Shown here one piece after another: positions 25,083 to 36,103 of a DNA stretch of 64,000 nt. The notes beneath the pieces were generated by a model. The model saw only the letters and a list, made by a program, of their open reading frames with translations. It searched no databases and was not told the origin of the DNA. The stretch covers positions 2,134,501-2,198,500 of the forward strand of contig SMSO01000032.1 of assembly GCA_004764695.1 (NCBI GenBank), written 5' to 3'. The stretch comes from Schizochytrium sp. TIO01 (Eukaryota; Sar; Bigyra; Thraustochytrida; Thraustochytriidae). A program made the position numbers and the translations under genes. The stretch's first letter is position 1. Every line of letters starts with the position of its first letter.

Positions 25083-25160
25083 TGCATTGCATTGCACTGC
25101 ATTGCATTGCATTACACTTGCCATTGCATAGCTTTGCATCGCTTTGCATTGTTATGCACT
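25083..25160. repeat. Degenerate GCATT pentamer array
   Basis: The same pentamer as at 20456-20610, interrupted by CACTTGCC and GCTTT variants. Confidence 0.8.
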
Positions 25161-25354
25161 TGCCATTGCACTGGCCCTGTCCTCATCCAGCGCCTTCTTC
25201 AGTCGGCAGCAGCTGTTCATCCCGTCCAGGCTTTTGCGAGTCTCAGATCTGGAATATCACATCACATCCACTCTTCGCTCGTACCAAGGACCCTGCAATC
25301 ACGGTCGTTTACAATGCCAGAATGGTGATTCCTCGCCTTTCTTCTCATGGCCTT

Positions 25355-25356
<2 letters not shown>

Positions 25357-25387
<31 letters not shown>
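25357..25387. repeat. (CTAT)n
   Basis: About eight tetranucleotide units, the complement-phase relative of the GATA array at 22995. Confidence 0.9.
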
Positions 25388-25388
<1 letters not shown>

Positions 25389-25674
25389 CACATCATGGGC
25401 CTCTTTTCTGCGTTGCTTTCCTTTCCTGACTAGTTCAAAAAATCATGCTCAGCTCTTCGCTATGGTGAAGAGAGAGCCAACTTAGCGTACATCCGCTTCG
25501 ATCGCGTCTATTTCCACGAAAGGCGGATTTCTCCCTTCGCGCTGCTAGCACAGATGACACGAGTGCTTCACGAGAGCACCTTCTCCTTTCTCCCAAGCAA
25601 GCGGCGTGAAAGCTCGCTCGCTCGCCCCTCCTTAGCTTTCCAACCAATCTTAAGCCAAAAGTAGACTTTAGAAT

Positions 25675-25720
25675 GCATTCATTCCTTCATTCCTTCATTC
25701 ATTCATTCATTCATTCATTT
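25675..25720. repeat. (ATTC)n with CTTC variants
   Basis: About eleven 4-bp units. Short ATTC runs of this kind also occur elsewhere in the gene-free tracts. Confidence 0.85.
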
Positions 25721-25898
25721 ATTGTATAAAACTAAAACAAAACGAAGAAAGAAAGATACACGCAACTACTCAGCTCCTTTCTGAAGTCTCTCAGGCGGCT
25801 CGGCGCCTCTGCGGCTGCCCATCGCGACGGCGATCGCGAGGAGTTCAATCTTTATTCGCTCACCCTGCCGGTGCAGCCCAAGCTGAGGGAGTCTCCGG

Positions 25899-25978
25899 GA
25901 AGGAGGAGGGAAGGAAGGGAAGGAAGGGAAGGAAGGAAGGGAAGGGAAGGAAGGAAGGAAGGAAGGAGGAAGGGAAAG
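25899..25978. repeat. (GGAA)n purine array
   Basis: About 80 bp of GGAA units mixed with GGGAA variants. Confidence 0.9.
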
Positions 25979-27300
25979 GAGAACAAACAAACTTGGAGAA
26001 GCTTCTGCTGCTTGCTTTTGGAAAGGGTAGGTAGGTAGGTACTTCTTACAGCGCCAAAACTGACGAACTGACGAACTGACGAAGGAAGTATGTATGCTAT
26101 TGTCGAGCACAGACGTTCGAGGGCCAAGCCAAGCTCAGGCCAGTGAAGGAAGCCTTCTCAGAAGCCTCCCTTTACCAGCGCAAGTACTGCGTTGCTCGAG
26201 CGTGAGGGCGAAAACATGATCGATTCACAGGAACGGAGCGGTGGGGAAGCGGAGCGGTCTATTACCTCTATTTGTATTTGTCTCTTTTTTATCATTTTGT
26301 TGTTGTTTACGTTTTAAAATGATCTTTTTAAAGTTTTAATTTAATTTTTTTAGTTTGTAAGTAAATTGAATTTTAATTGAAATGTTTATAAACAGGTTTT
26401 TGTGGATGGGTTTTGTAAAATAAAATAAGCAAAGCATTGATTCATCTCGTTTCATCCATGAAAGCGAATGTGGAAGCCTGAATGTTCTTTAGGGCCGCCA
26501 TGGTTCTTTCGTTCTTTCTCAGATGTTGCATTGCACGAGGATCCTCAGCATCGAGTAGAATGAATGCGCAAGAGAACGAATCTGCATACTATAATTTCAG
26601 AAGGCGAGCGATTGACTCACTCACTCTCCATTCACGCACTTGTCTTCGATAGACGCAATCGTTGAGACGCTCGATGCACAGGTGCTTCGATGGTCTCATT
26701 CATTCGCTTCAGTGACTTGGATTCTTTCTGCTCAAGAACTGGCGCTGTAAGCTTAAAAGAACAGAGCGGGTTACTCCTAGCAAGCCTCGTAGCTGCTGGC
26801 GCCTAGGAAATGTTTTTCTGCTGAAGAACATCCATCTTTTTTGGAACAGGCCGGTTCTCTGCCTCGTCCAAGTAATGAGTGCCTCTTAACGCACGCTGTA
26901 GTTCCCTTCTTGTGCATATATATATCCATTGAGGCAGGGTCGAGGCCTCCTTTCTGAGGAGAAGAGGGCTGCGAAAGCTGCAGCCACAGAGAAGACAGCG
27001 ATTGGATCGAGTCTCATCATCGTGCGATATCTGGTGAGGTCGAGGTCTCGAAATCAACGGCGCCGTTGAGTTTTCGACGTGAACTTGAAACAAAACCATG
27101 AAATCTTCGAATGAAGCTTCTACCTAACTGACAGACTCGCTCGATCAGTCTCAGAGACGGTCCTATCTCTCGAGCGTAAGGAGCCCTACGGAGAATCTAA
27201 GACAGAGTCGCCGGATTACTCTCCTCCTTCTCCTATAAAAAAGCAAACTGAAAGCGGCACAAAGAGAGAAAACTCGCCATTTGTACATACATGCATATAT

Positions 27301-27351
27301 ACATACATACATACATACATACATACATACATACATACATACATACATACA
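27301..27351. repeat. (ACAT)12
   Basis: About twelve perfect ACAT units lie immediately before the octamer array at 27361. Confidence 0.9.
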
Positions 27352-27360
27352 CGCATAGAC

Positions 27361-27504
27361 AGATCAATAGATCAATAGGACAATAGATCAATAGATCAAT
27401 AGGTCGATAGATTAATAGATCAATAGATCAATAGGTCGATAGATCAATAGATCAATAGATCAATAGGTCGATAGATCAATAGATCAACAGATCAATAGAT
27501 CAAT
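27361..27504. repeat. (AGATCAAT)18 octamer array with 32-bp higher-order pattern
   Basis: Eighteen 8-bp units. Units 6, 10 and 14 are the same variant AGGTCGAT, giving three 32-bp higher-order copies (27377-27472) that each end with it. Units 3, 7 and 16 carry other changes. Confidence 0.9.
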
Positions 27505-28341
27505 AATTGTTGTGTGCTGTTCTTTGGATAGAACAGAGCGAAAACGCGCACTGTGGATCTGTCTGAGGAGGAGTGAGTGCACTCAGAGATTGACCGACTC
27601 GTTGTTTCCCTGCCATCGCGAGGTTTGATTTGCGAACGTCTTGATGGCCACGAAGGCTTCAAGCCGCCGCCGATAAGAGGAACCCGCGGTCCCACGGTCT
27701 GAGTGGCAGCCTCGAGCGTGTTATTTGGTTCCGCGAGGGGCTCAGGCTCTCGAAAGCTTGACCAAACGGTAGCGCATTACACGCGAGCAAGCAAGCAAGG
27801 AAGCAAACAAATTGCAATTTGCAAAAATTGCAAAATTGCAATTTTACACTATGATGTTTTCTAAAAGCTTTTAATTTAATAGAGGAAAAAAAAGAAATGA
27901 AGAAAACCAATAAAGAATCAGTCGATCGATCGATCACGATAAGTTTGGGTAATCACGATCGTGATGACGCAAAGCCTTCTTCAGTTCTTCAGTTAAGCAG
28001 ATAGATCAGACTCAAAGCACCTGATACAGAGCAGCCAGGCGGGAAGCGGCCGCAGGCCCACGCAAGCAGACTTGAGATTCGATGCCCTGCCGCTGCTGCT
28101 GGGAACGCCCAGCGCAGCGCTGGGACTGCTTCTGGTGCCACGAATGCAAGATTTCGCCAAATCTGTTGCCAATTCCAGTGCATTCCTATGTACTTACCCT
28201 TCGCTCCCTTTCTCTTGAATTAAAAAAGAAAGAAAAACAAAAAAACAAACGTTTTTTAAATAAAATTTTAAAATAAAAATAGAAAACTAAACAGAAAACA
28301 GAAAACAGAAAATAGAAAGAAAAAAAAGTGAAAAGTGCCTT

Positions 28342-28460
28342 GAGCTTAGCTAGGCGCTCTAAGAGTAACCCGTTCCTTCGGGTCCTCTCTAGCAGAGAGA
28401 CAGGGTTCCTCTATCTCTGCTATCTTTCGAGGAGATTGCTTTTTCTTTTTTTCTTTTTGC
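28342..28460 (+). ncRNA. Possible structured RNA (hairpins followed by T tracts)
   Basis: Three short hairpins lie in a row: ACCCG/CGGGT (28368-28383), CTCTCT/AGAGAG (28385-28399) and CCTC/GAGG (28408-28432). An AACCC/GGGTT pair (28367-28371 with 28403-28407) could enclose the second. The block is followed by three T-rich runs (28440-28458), which would suit Pol III termination. No known RNA family was recognised, and low-complexity sequence could give this by chance. Confidence 0.2.
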
Positions 28461-28518
28461 GTAGAAGGTGAGTGATCACGATCTGAGGCAAAAGCGATGC
28501 GAGGCCCTGCAAAGGCAC

Positions 28519-28585
28519 GCTCTCTCTCTCTCTCTCTCTCTCCCGCTCTGTGCCTTAGGCTCGCTCGCTCGCTCGCACGCACGCA
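28519..28585. repeat. (CT)n followed by (CGCT)n and (CGCA)n
   Basis: About 11 CT units, a short unique stretch, then tetranucleotide CGCT turning into CGCA by one substitution. Confidence 0.85.
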
Positions 28586-29610
28586 CGCTTAAGGCGCAGG
28601 ACCCTCAGAGGCCGGCGAGTCAGCGGCCTTCGAGCAGGGACGCAGCAGCGGAAGGGCCGCTTGACGAGCGAAATCTCGCCAAGTCCCCACTCTCTGCGCT
28701 CTTCTGAAAGGCGTACAAATAGATAGATAGATAGATAGAATAGATAAATAGATTGATTTAGCCTGAGTGGATTATCTTCAACTTCGACTACTCTAAGTGT
28801 AATGTTAAAAATTCTGAAGAAAAGGTAAAAAAACATACACGTACTCTCGAACGGCATCACATCAGTGCATTACATCCGTGTCATCATAAATGGAATGAAA
28901 TGGTTTAATGGATGATACAGTTTGACGTTGAGTGGCTGAGCTATACCTTCTATTCCCTGCTAGTTAGTTATCTATTTGCATGACGGGGATCATTGGGATT
29001 TGGTGGGGCGAGTGAGAGAAGAGCTGATTAGTTAATTATTAAATATAGTGAACAAATCAAATTAACGAATGAATGATCGATTAGTGGGAGGTGACTCTCT
29101 AATGTTGCAGATTGCACTGCACCGCTTCAGTCTTGTTAGCGTATTCTGCAGTCAGTCGTTAATTCCTTCACTTTTGCAAGAGGAGAGAAAGGAAGAGAGA
29201 TCGAACCCTCAAGAATGAATGAAGGAATGCATCGCCTACATAACAAACTAACGAACTAACTAACAAACTAACTAACTAACTGTCTGACTGGGAGCGCCGA
29301 GGTGCCGTGTGCCCGCATCTCCACCCACAGTGATGGGCTTTCCGTGAAGGCTGTCATTGGCAGCGGCCACTGTTGTCTCCCCGCAGCCAGGTAGCACTCA
29401 CATAATACGGACCGCTTGCTGGCCTCGGCAAAACTTTACGTCCCCACAGAGGCCACGAATGTTGGCTGTGGGGACCTTTTCAGGACTATCCTTCGATCAG
29501 TCCTCTGATCAAGCAAGTAGGAAAAGATGGAGGCATTTCTTTTCCTTCCTTTTCCTCATCAAGCCATTACTACAGTACACAAACTTGAAAACAAAAACAA
29601 AGAAACAAAA

Positions 29611-29648
29611 AGCAAAGCAAAGCAAAGCAAAGCAAAGCAGAGCAAAGC
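29611..29648. repeat. (AAAGC)n pentamer array
   Basis: About seven AAAGC/AGAGC units. The reverse complement of nearly the same array, including the single AGAGC variant, occurs at 61084-61118. Confidence 0.85.
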
Positions 29649-30193
29649 GTGACAATAAAAAGTTCGACAGGACGTGTTTGTCCACCAGCTCTTTTCCACT
29701 TCTGTTCCAATTTCAGGTCTGATTTTGCTTTGAGGACAGACCTCCGTTCGCCATGGAATCGTGGCGGTGCGAGGACAGAGGGCGCCGCTCGCACTCCACA
29801 GGCATGTCGAAGCATACGTACGGACCTACCATTCATTGACACTCGCGAAAGCGCGTCTGGTCTCCACTTTCTTGACTGATTGGTTTTGATTGATTGATTT
29901 AGCCCAGTCGAGCTGAGAATGAATTCGTTCTTTTCGAAAGGCCGAAGGAACGTTTCCTTTTCGCCTTCTGTTGAGCTGGTTTTTTTTAGACTTTAAAATT
30001 AATTTGAGTAATAACAACAGTAACAATGGAAAGGTAGATTGATGCAAGCTCAGAAGAATGATAACAATGGCAAGAAGCGCGCATTTGACAGCAAATACAT
30101 GTGCTGCCGAGCTCTCGAGCAAGCAGTATCTCACGCGAGTGCGTCTACGTAGCAGCAGAGGGCTCTTTGACTCGCAATCCAAAGGCCACCGTT

Positions 30194-30221
30194 AGTCAGT
30201 CAGTCAGTCAGTCAGTCAGTC
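30194..30221. repeat. (GTCA)7
   Basis: Seven perfect units. Confidence 0.9.
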
Positions 30222-31247
30222 ATAGATTGCAAACTTTGTTATTATGCGCTTTCCAAGGGAATCGTACCGTCTTTTAGGGCTTGGTAGAAGTACCGCCAGG
30301 AACTGGAAAATGGCACGTAAGTATGTAAATGTGGGCCGTTGAGCGTGGAAAAGAAGGGAAGCAAGCACTCCGTTCCATCTACTCTCACTTGCTTTGGCTT
30401 GAATTTGGGGGTCTAATGAACGCCGGTCGAGCGCTTTTTCGCGATTCTCATCGGCGGTTTGCGATGCTCTTCAGAAATCAAGAACTGGGAGCAGAGCACG
30501 GCAAGCAATGAATGGGAAGGAAGAATCGCTCGCACTGCTTATGCAGGCTTTTATATGTATTAATTTTTTTAGTTGTAACTTTTTCATTGTAAAGGAGAGA
30601 AGAAAAGAGAGTAAAATCAGTTTGTTGAAAATTACATTAATTCGCAAAAACAAACACCGGCGGTGCGGAATTTGGATAGAAAGATAGACAGACAGACAGA
30701 CAGACACAACTTAAAAAGAAGCAGCAAAGGAAGACAAATGTGTTGTTCTTCAACTCTTAGCATCGTACACAATGAACATCAAACCACCAGGGAAGGAAGA
30801 AGAAGCATACTCCTTTCCAAAGACAGTCCCAGATACAGACAGAAGAAGCGCGGCGGCAGAGCAGCGCGCAGGCCAGTGAGTAAGCAAGCCAATCAATCCA
30901 GCGACAGAGGCGAGTTCATTACTTTTCCAGTTCTTCTTTCTTTCTTTTTAGTTATTGCTCTTATTTCTTTTAGGAGTCAACAGAGAAAAAAGAATTGAAA
31001 AAAGAAACGAGAAAAGAAGAAGAAGAAGTGGTCGCCGACCAAAAAGAAACCCGTTTTCGCTCCTGAAGTTCGAGGCTGATTTGCAGACTCGCACGCGTAA
31101 TCAATCTCTCAGGCGACAGGTCTCTGAGAAACTTGATGGCGCCACACGAGTTTGTGCAGAGACAGACACAGAGAGAGAGAGAGAGGGAGAGAGAGACGGC
31201 ACACGCACTGGCGCCAAGAGCGATAAAAGAGCTCTGCTCGCGGGATT

Positions 31248-31326
31248 TACCTATTTATTTATTTATTAGTTTATTTATTTGTTTATTTATTTGTTTATTT
31301 ATTAGTTTATTGATTTATTTATTGAT
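31248..31326. repeat. (TTTA)n with TTTG and TTAG variants
   Basis: About twenty 4-bp units with single-base variants every three to four units. Confidence 0.9.
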
Positions 31327-31666
31327 TGCCTACGTGAGAGAGATCATGATGGAGATTGAAACACGAGGAAAGAACTAGGCAGGAAAGTAACAAGTAACTA
31401 ACCGCCTCAGGCGCTAACTTCCTACTGTAAAGTCTTTCTCGCTTTGATCGTTTGTTTCTTTGTCGCTCTCTCTAATTAGGCAGATAGCTGCAATTTGCAA
31501 ATTACACCTTGATATGGTTGGCTAAGTAGGCAGTAGCGAAGATGTTTTGTAGGCTTCTATATGAGATTGATGTACCGATTTGGAAACTTTCTGCATACTG
31601 TGAGGCTAATAGTTGATCATTCTCTGAGTCAGACGAGTAATTTAGGATATATTTATCTCTATCATG

Positions 31667-31698
31667 TTTTTTTTTTTTTTTTTTTTTAAATTAAAAAA
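31667..31698. other. T21-AAATT-A6 dyad
   Basis: 21 T followed by AAATT and six A, the same core as at 18046-18069. It sits in an AT-rich valley (31630-31835). Confidence 0.8.
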
Positions 31699-33349
31699 TT
31701 GGTATGTTTTATTGAAAAAATAATTGAAAAAGTAATTAAATTTCTGAATATAAATATAATATATGAATAGATTATTAAAGGTATAGTCGTAAACAAAAAA
31801 AATTAAAGAAACAGTTGGAGTTAGAAAAATAAAGAGGAATTCCAACGATCGCTCGATCGTTCTTGAGCAGTCAAGGCAAACAGTACAAGCGATTTTGCAG
31901 CAACCTCAACCAGGCAGAACCACATCAAGCCTTGGCGTCACGACCCAGCTAGCGCAGAGCCTTGCCACCGACCCCTCCAGGATTCCAAGACTCTATCCAA
32001 AGAAAGAAAGTCTACTCGTTCGCGCCTCTCTCCGTTGGTTCTTTCCTTGATCGATTGATTGAAACCTCCTGCCATCGAGAATCGCCAACGCTCAGAGAAC
32101 GAGAGCACGTCTACCGACAGCAGCAAACCCGAATCACCAGTGTGCCGGCCGAATCTCCAGACTTGAACCCAGACGGAGACCAGAAGATCTCCGGAGCTCA
32201 CTCACGTGGCGCCGACTCGCACTCGCAGACTCTGCAAGACTGAGCGTACTTCTACTTCGCTCTTTCGTTCGTTAAGCGAAGCAAGCACTCACTCTGTCAA
32301 TCAATCAAATCGTTCGCTCGCTCCATCTTTCCTTCCCTCTTGTAGGCGAAGGCTCACTCGAACAAACTATACACCGATCTCACGTCTGAAGAGACGAGCA
32401 CATAAGTAAGGCCTCGCAGGACTTGGGAGCTCCTGCAAATCATCTCGCGAAGCTCTTCGCTCAATAGCCAGAAGCATCGAAGAATTGAGAAAGGACTCAA
32501 GAACCCTTCCTGGAACGTCAGATCCTGTATATAGAATATACAGAGATTATATACCTTCTTCTTTTACATATTCTTCAAATTCATCAAGGACTTCTTCCTT
32601 CACGTGGGAAGGCAACCGCGGTGATCAAAACCGGTAAGTTACAATAACTACACAAAGACATTGGTTGAGATCGATTAATCGATTGATCAATCATTTATGC
32701 TCACAGCACTCCGCAAGCGTGACGGCTATTCATCAACTGAAATACAGTTGATAGTCAGCTGTGTACTTGTCAAAGGGTAGCTGTTGCCTGTGAAGCCACG
32801 CCGAGTGAGAACGCGAAATCTCGCTAGTGTCCTGACGATCACGGCCGCAGTACCAGTTTGTATATTGTGATTGATAGTAGTTCTTAGAGACGTTTAAGAG
32901 GGTATGAGGGCCTAAGTATATAATTGCAGGTGGCATTGAGAAAAGCAATTGCACTGTAGTGCAGTGCAGTGCAGTACATACTCCACCCCTCTACCTTGGC
33001 AGCTCTCCACAACCAAGTAGCAAAAAATTAGGAGCAGTATTTTCTTGCCATCTCAATTTGGGGCACAAGAGATCGCCTATTACTCGGGCAGCACCAACCG
33101 ATCGCTTGCTGCCGAGCCCAGCCTCTTGCCACCTTTAACAACGCACTCCTTCTGCGCGCCCTAAAGGCGAATAAAGGGAAGTAAGGAAGCTATCATTGGC
33201 CCGACCAGTGAGACCAAAGACGGCAGGGACACAAAGAATTTGGGTTGTTGAGAAGAAATTAGGAATTGGCGACTCAATTAATTAGTCTTTTCCTATTTCG
33301 GGTGAGAGAGTGCGCGCGAGAGTTCGCATCACAAACGGAGAACCGCCAA

Positions 33350-33372
33350 AGACCCTCACGAGGGTCTATAAA
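33350..33372 (+). promoter_or_regulatory. Palindrome abutting a TATAAA box
   Basis: AGACCCTC (33350-33357) and GAGGGTCT (33360-33367) form an 8-bp dyad with a 2-nt centre. TATAAA (33367-33372) begins on its last base. A 36-codon ATG frame follows at 33389-33499 but is too short to call. The site could mark a promoter in the desert, about 1.85 kb before the C2H2 gene. Confidence 0.3.
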
Positions 33373-34219
33373 CCTTCTTCGTTGATCTATGGCTAGTATA
33401 GCTGACGCACTCAAGAGCATTCACACAGCAGTGCTGCCACCCACCCATCTATCATACCTGCCCTCACGTGGCCCCATCTTCCGAGGAATCGTTGGTTGAC
33501 CGCACAGCAAAGGCCAGAAAGTAAAGGAGGCCAAGAGCGCCACCATTCGACAAGGCTCCGGCAAAGCAAAGGCTGTGTGCTCTCCGTGCGCTCCCATTGC
33601 TCTCACTCTCTAAGAACTATTAGTACTACATTTGGTAGATAGAATTAAGGGAGTAAATTCCTAGTTCCGCCGCCCCTTCAGTACACCACCCATTGACGGC
33701 AAGAGCACGCGTTGCGCTGATTCCCGTTAGCGAATACAAACTTTACTCAACTAACTGATTGACTAACTGACTGACTGACTGACTGGCGCACGGCACAATC
33801 AAGCGCATTACATTTCGTTTACTGACACAGCAAGTAGCATTGGCATTCATTCGTGCATTCACTTTGAGCCTGTTGAACACCTGTGATTTGCAGTTAGTAT
33901 TAGCTGCATCTCAACCACTTGGCTAAAGCAGCACTAATAGCACTTGCCGACGCAGCAGTAGTAGCTTGACCACACTGAGTCTCTGACGGAGTCTAAGGCG
34001 GCTACGCTTCGCTTCGAAGACTATCAGCTGTCGCTTGGTAGGACTTTACTTCTTCTTTCCTTCTCTATTTCTTCTTTGTCTTCACTTTCAGCACTACTTT
34101 CTTAGCACTTCACGTAAGGAAGAGACTAGGAGTACACCTTTGATTGAGAATTGCAAGAAGGACACGAGTGGTGAGAAACTCACGCACTAGTTTTCTCTCG
34201 TAACTTCGATCAGCATTAC

Positions 34220-34220
<1 letters not shown>

Positions 34221-34253
<33 letters not shown>
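34221..34253. repeat. (GTT)11
   Basis: Eleven perfect trinucleotide units. Confidence 0.9.
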
Positions 34254-35218
34254 CCTGCTGTGACTCTCGGCGCGCGCGACGTTATTGGTTAATTCCTTTT
34301 TCTCTCGTTTGCCTTCGACCTCCCTTCTTTACTTTTTCTTAAATTTTTTCCCGACACCACACTCCAGAGGCATCACCGCTGTAGTGGTCAAATAGGATAA
34401 ACAATAGAAGAAGACCATAGTTCCACGTGGACTGTGCTCTCGCAAATTGATTAAAGCTTTTATCTCAACAAGGCACACTACTTCAGGTACCTTGCCGCCA
34501 GCCAGCCAGCCACCCGAGCGAGATTAACCGTCTTCTCGCACGCAGTTGAGTGGAAAGGCTTGACAGCAGATAGGAGCAGCAAGCAACAAGACACTATCCA
34601 CAAGCAGTCCCTGCCTTTATTGAGGTCTAGCGTGGATCAAGTCTCCTTTCTTTCTCAACCGTTGCTAGCGAAAGACCGGATTGGTTCAATCAGGCATTCA
34701 CAGCATCGCGTTCCCAAGTAGTGTGTTCATCAGGCAACAACTACTTTTACAAACTAAAACAAAATAAGCGCTGGTCCTCCCGAAAGGAAAGAAATTACAG
34801 CTCAGCAAAGAAACAATCCGTGACGAGTGGCGGAGGACAGACAACTGAGCGGAACGCTACCAGCTAGCCACAAGGAGTGAACTATTACCTACCCTCAAGT
34901 AAGGGAGAGTGAGTGAGAGGAATTCCTTCTTGCTTGTTTGTATAACCAGCCAATTACCTTTCTCGTAAGAGTCGGGGGACCAGTCAACAGTTCTCGATTC
35001 GTTCGACAGAGGTCTGGGTACTGGGCACATTACTCGAACAGTAGGGAATCAAAAATACCTAACACTATCACAAATCCAGCAAACACCAAACTCTAAGTGG
35101 GGCAAAGGCACCAAACAGAGAAAAGCAAAACCAACACACGGCAAGCAAAGCAAGGTAGCTGACGAGCTGTTTAGTGCATAGTAAGAACTTTTGTATTCAA
35201 CAACAACAACAATACACA

Positions 35219-36103
35219 ATGTCTAACACGTCCACGCAGGCCTTTAGTATTGCAAAGACCAGCCCTGTGCCGAAGCCAGGTAGCAGCAGCACCAATAACA
35301 CTCCTAGCCACAACCACGAAAGCAACAAGTCCAACAAAATGTACCGCTGCAAAACGTGTAACGAGGAATTCGTCCACAGAAATGTTCTCAAGACACACAA
35401 CGAGACGATGCACAGCTCAGTCCGTGTACCGTGCGACCAATGCGACAAGACCTTCACCACTAAGAGCTCTTTGCGCCTTCACAAGGAGGCCATCCACGAT
35501 GGTATCCGCTACCAGTGTAACTATTGCGACAAGAGCTTCGGACAACTCGGTAGCTTGCGCAGGCATATGAAGTCCATTCACCCCAGCATGAAGGCCGCCC
35601 GAGGAACCAACGATATCATGCGTAGTGCTAGTGAGAAGTCACAATCGGATGAGTCTACAATCAGCACTCCATCTCCGGTATCTCGGAGTCTTCCTCGCAC
35701 CCCTTCTGCTCTCGGCGCTGGTGACTCCTCCCCTCGGTCCACTGGATCCGAGTCCACTGCTTCGCTTCTTTCAGTATCTGGTTTCAATGTCTCTCCTTCG
35801 GAACTCAGCAAGTCGTCGAAGAAACGCCTTGCCCCCACAGATTTGATGAAGCAGTGGCCTGGTGCAAGTCCTAAGCAACGTCGTGCATCCACCGCATCTG
35901 CTTCCCCGATGCATCTTGAGGAATTCGCAGAGTTTTCTGACATGGAGGCTGAACAAGAGGAGGTAGAGGAAGAAGACTACCAGGATCAGCAGAATATTGA
36001 AGACGTTAACGAGGAGTCATACGAGGGTCCTTATCTAACCTTCAATTCTGCAGAGACACAGGCCATCGCCATCCTTGTCGGCATGCAAAATAATCTTCTT
36101 TAA
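35219..36103 (+). CDS. Three-finger C2H2 zinc-finger protein
   Basis: 294 residues from the ATG at 35219. An upstream in-frame GTG would only add translated CAA repeats from the leader. Three consecutive C2H2 fingers occupy residues 44-65 (YRCKTCNEEF...H), 72-93 (VPCDQCDKTF...H) and 100-121 (YQCNYCDKSF...H). They are joined by short linkers, with the C-x2-C-x12-H-x4-H spacing of DNA-binding fingers. A Ser/Thr/Pro-rich middle with basic KKR and KQRR patches could hold a nuclear localisation signal. The C-terminus (about 245-285) is strongly acidic, as in activation domains. It is likely a sequence-specific transcription factor, with unknown targets. The CAA-rich leader directly before the ATG, and the 18-kb desert upstream, leave room for a long regulatory region. 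Confidence 0.85.
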   Translation: MSNTSTQAFSIAKTSPVPKPGSSSTNNTPSHNHESNKSNKMYRCKTCNEEFVHRNVLKTHNETMHSSVRVPCDQCDKTFTTKSSLRLHKEAIHDGIRYQCNYCDKSFGQLGSLRRHMKSIHPSMKAARGTNDIMRSASEKSQSDESTISTPSPVSRSLPRTPSALGAGDSSPRSTGSESTASLLSVSGFNVSPSELSKSSKKRLAPTDLMKQWPGASPKQRRASTASASPMHLEEFAEFSDMEAEQEEVEEEDYQDQQNIEDVNEESYEGPYLTFNSAETQAIAILVGMQNNLL

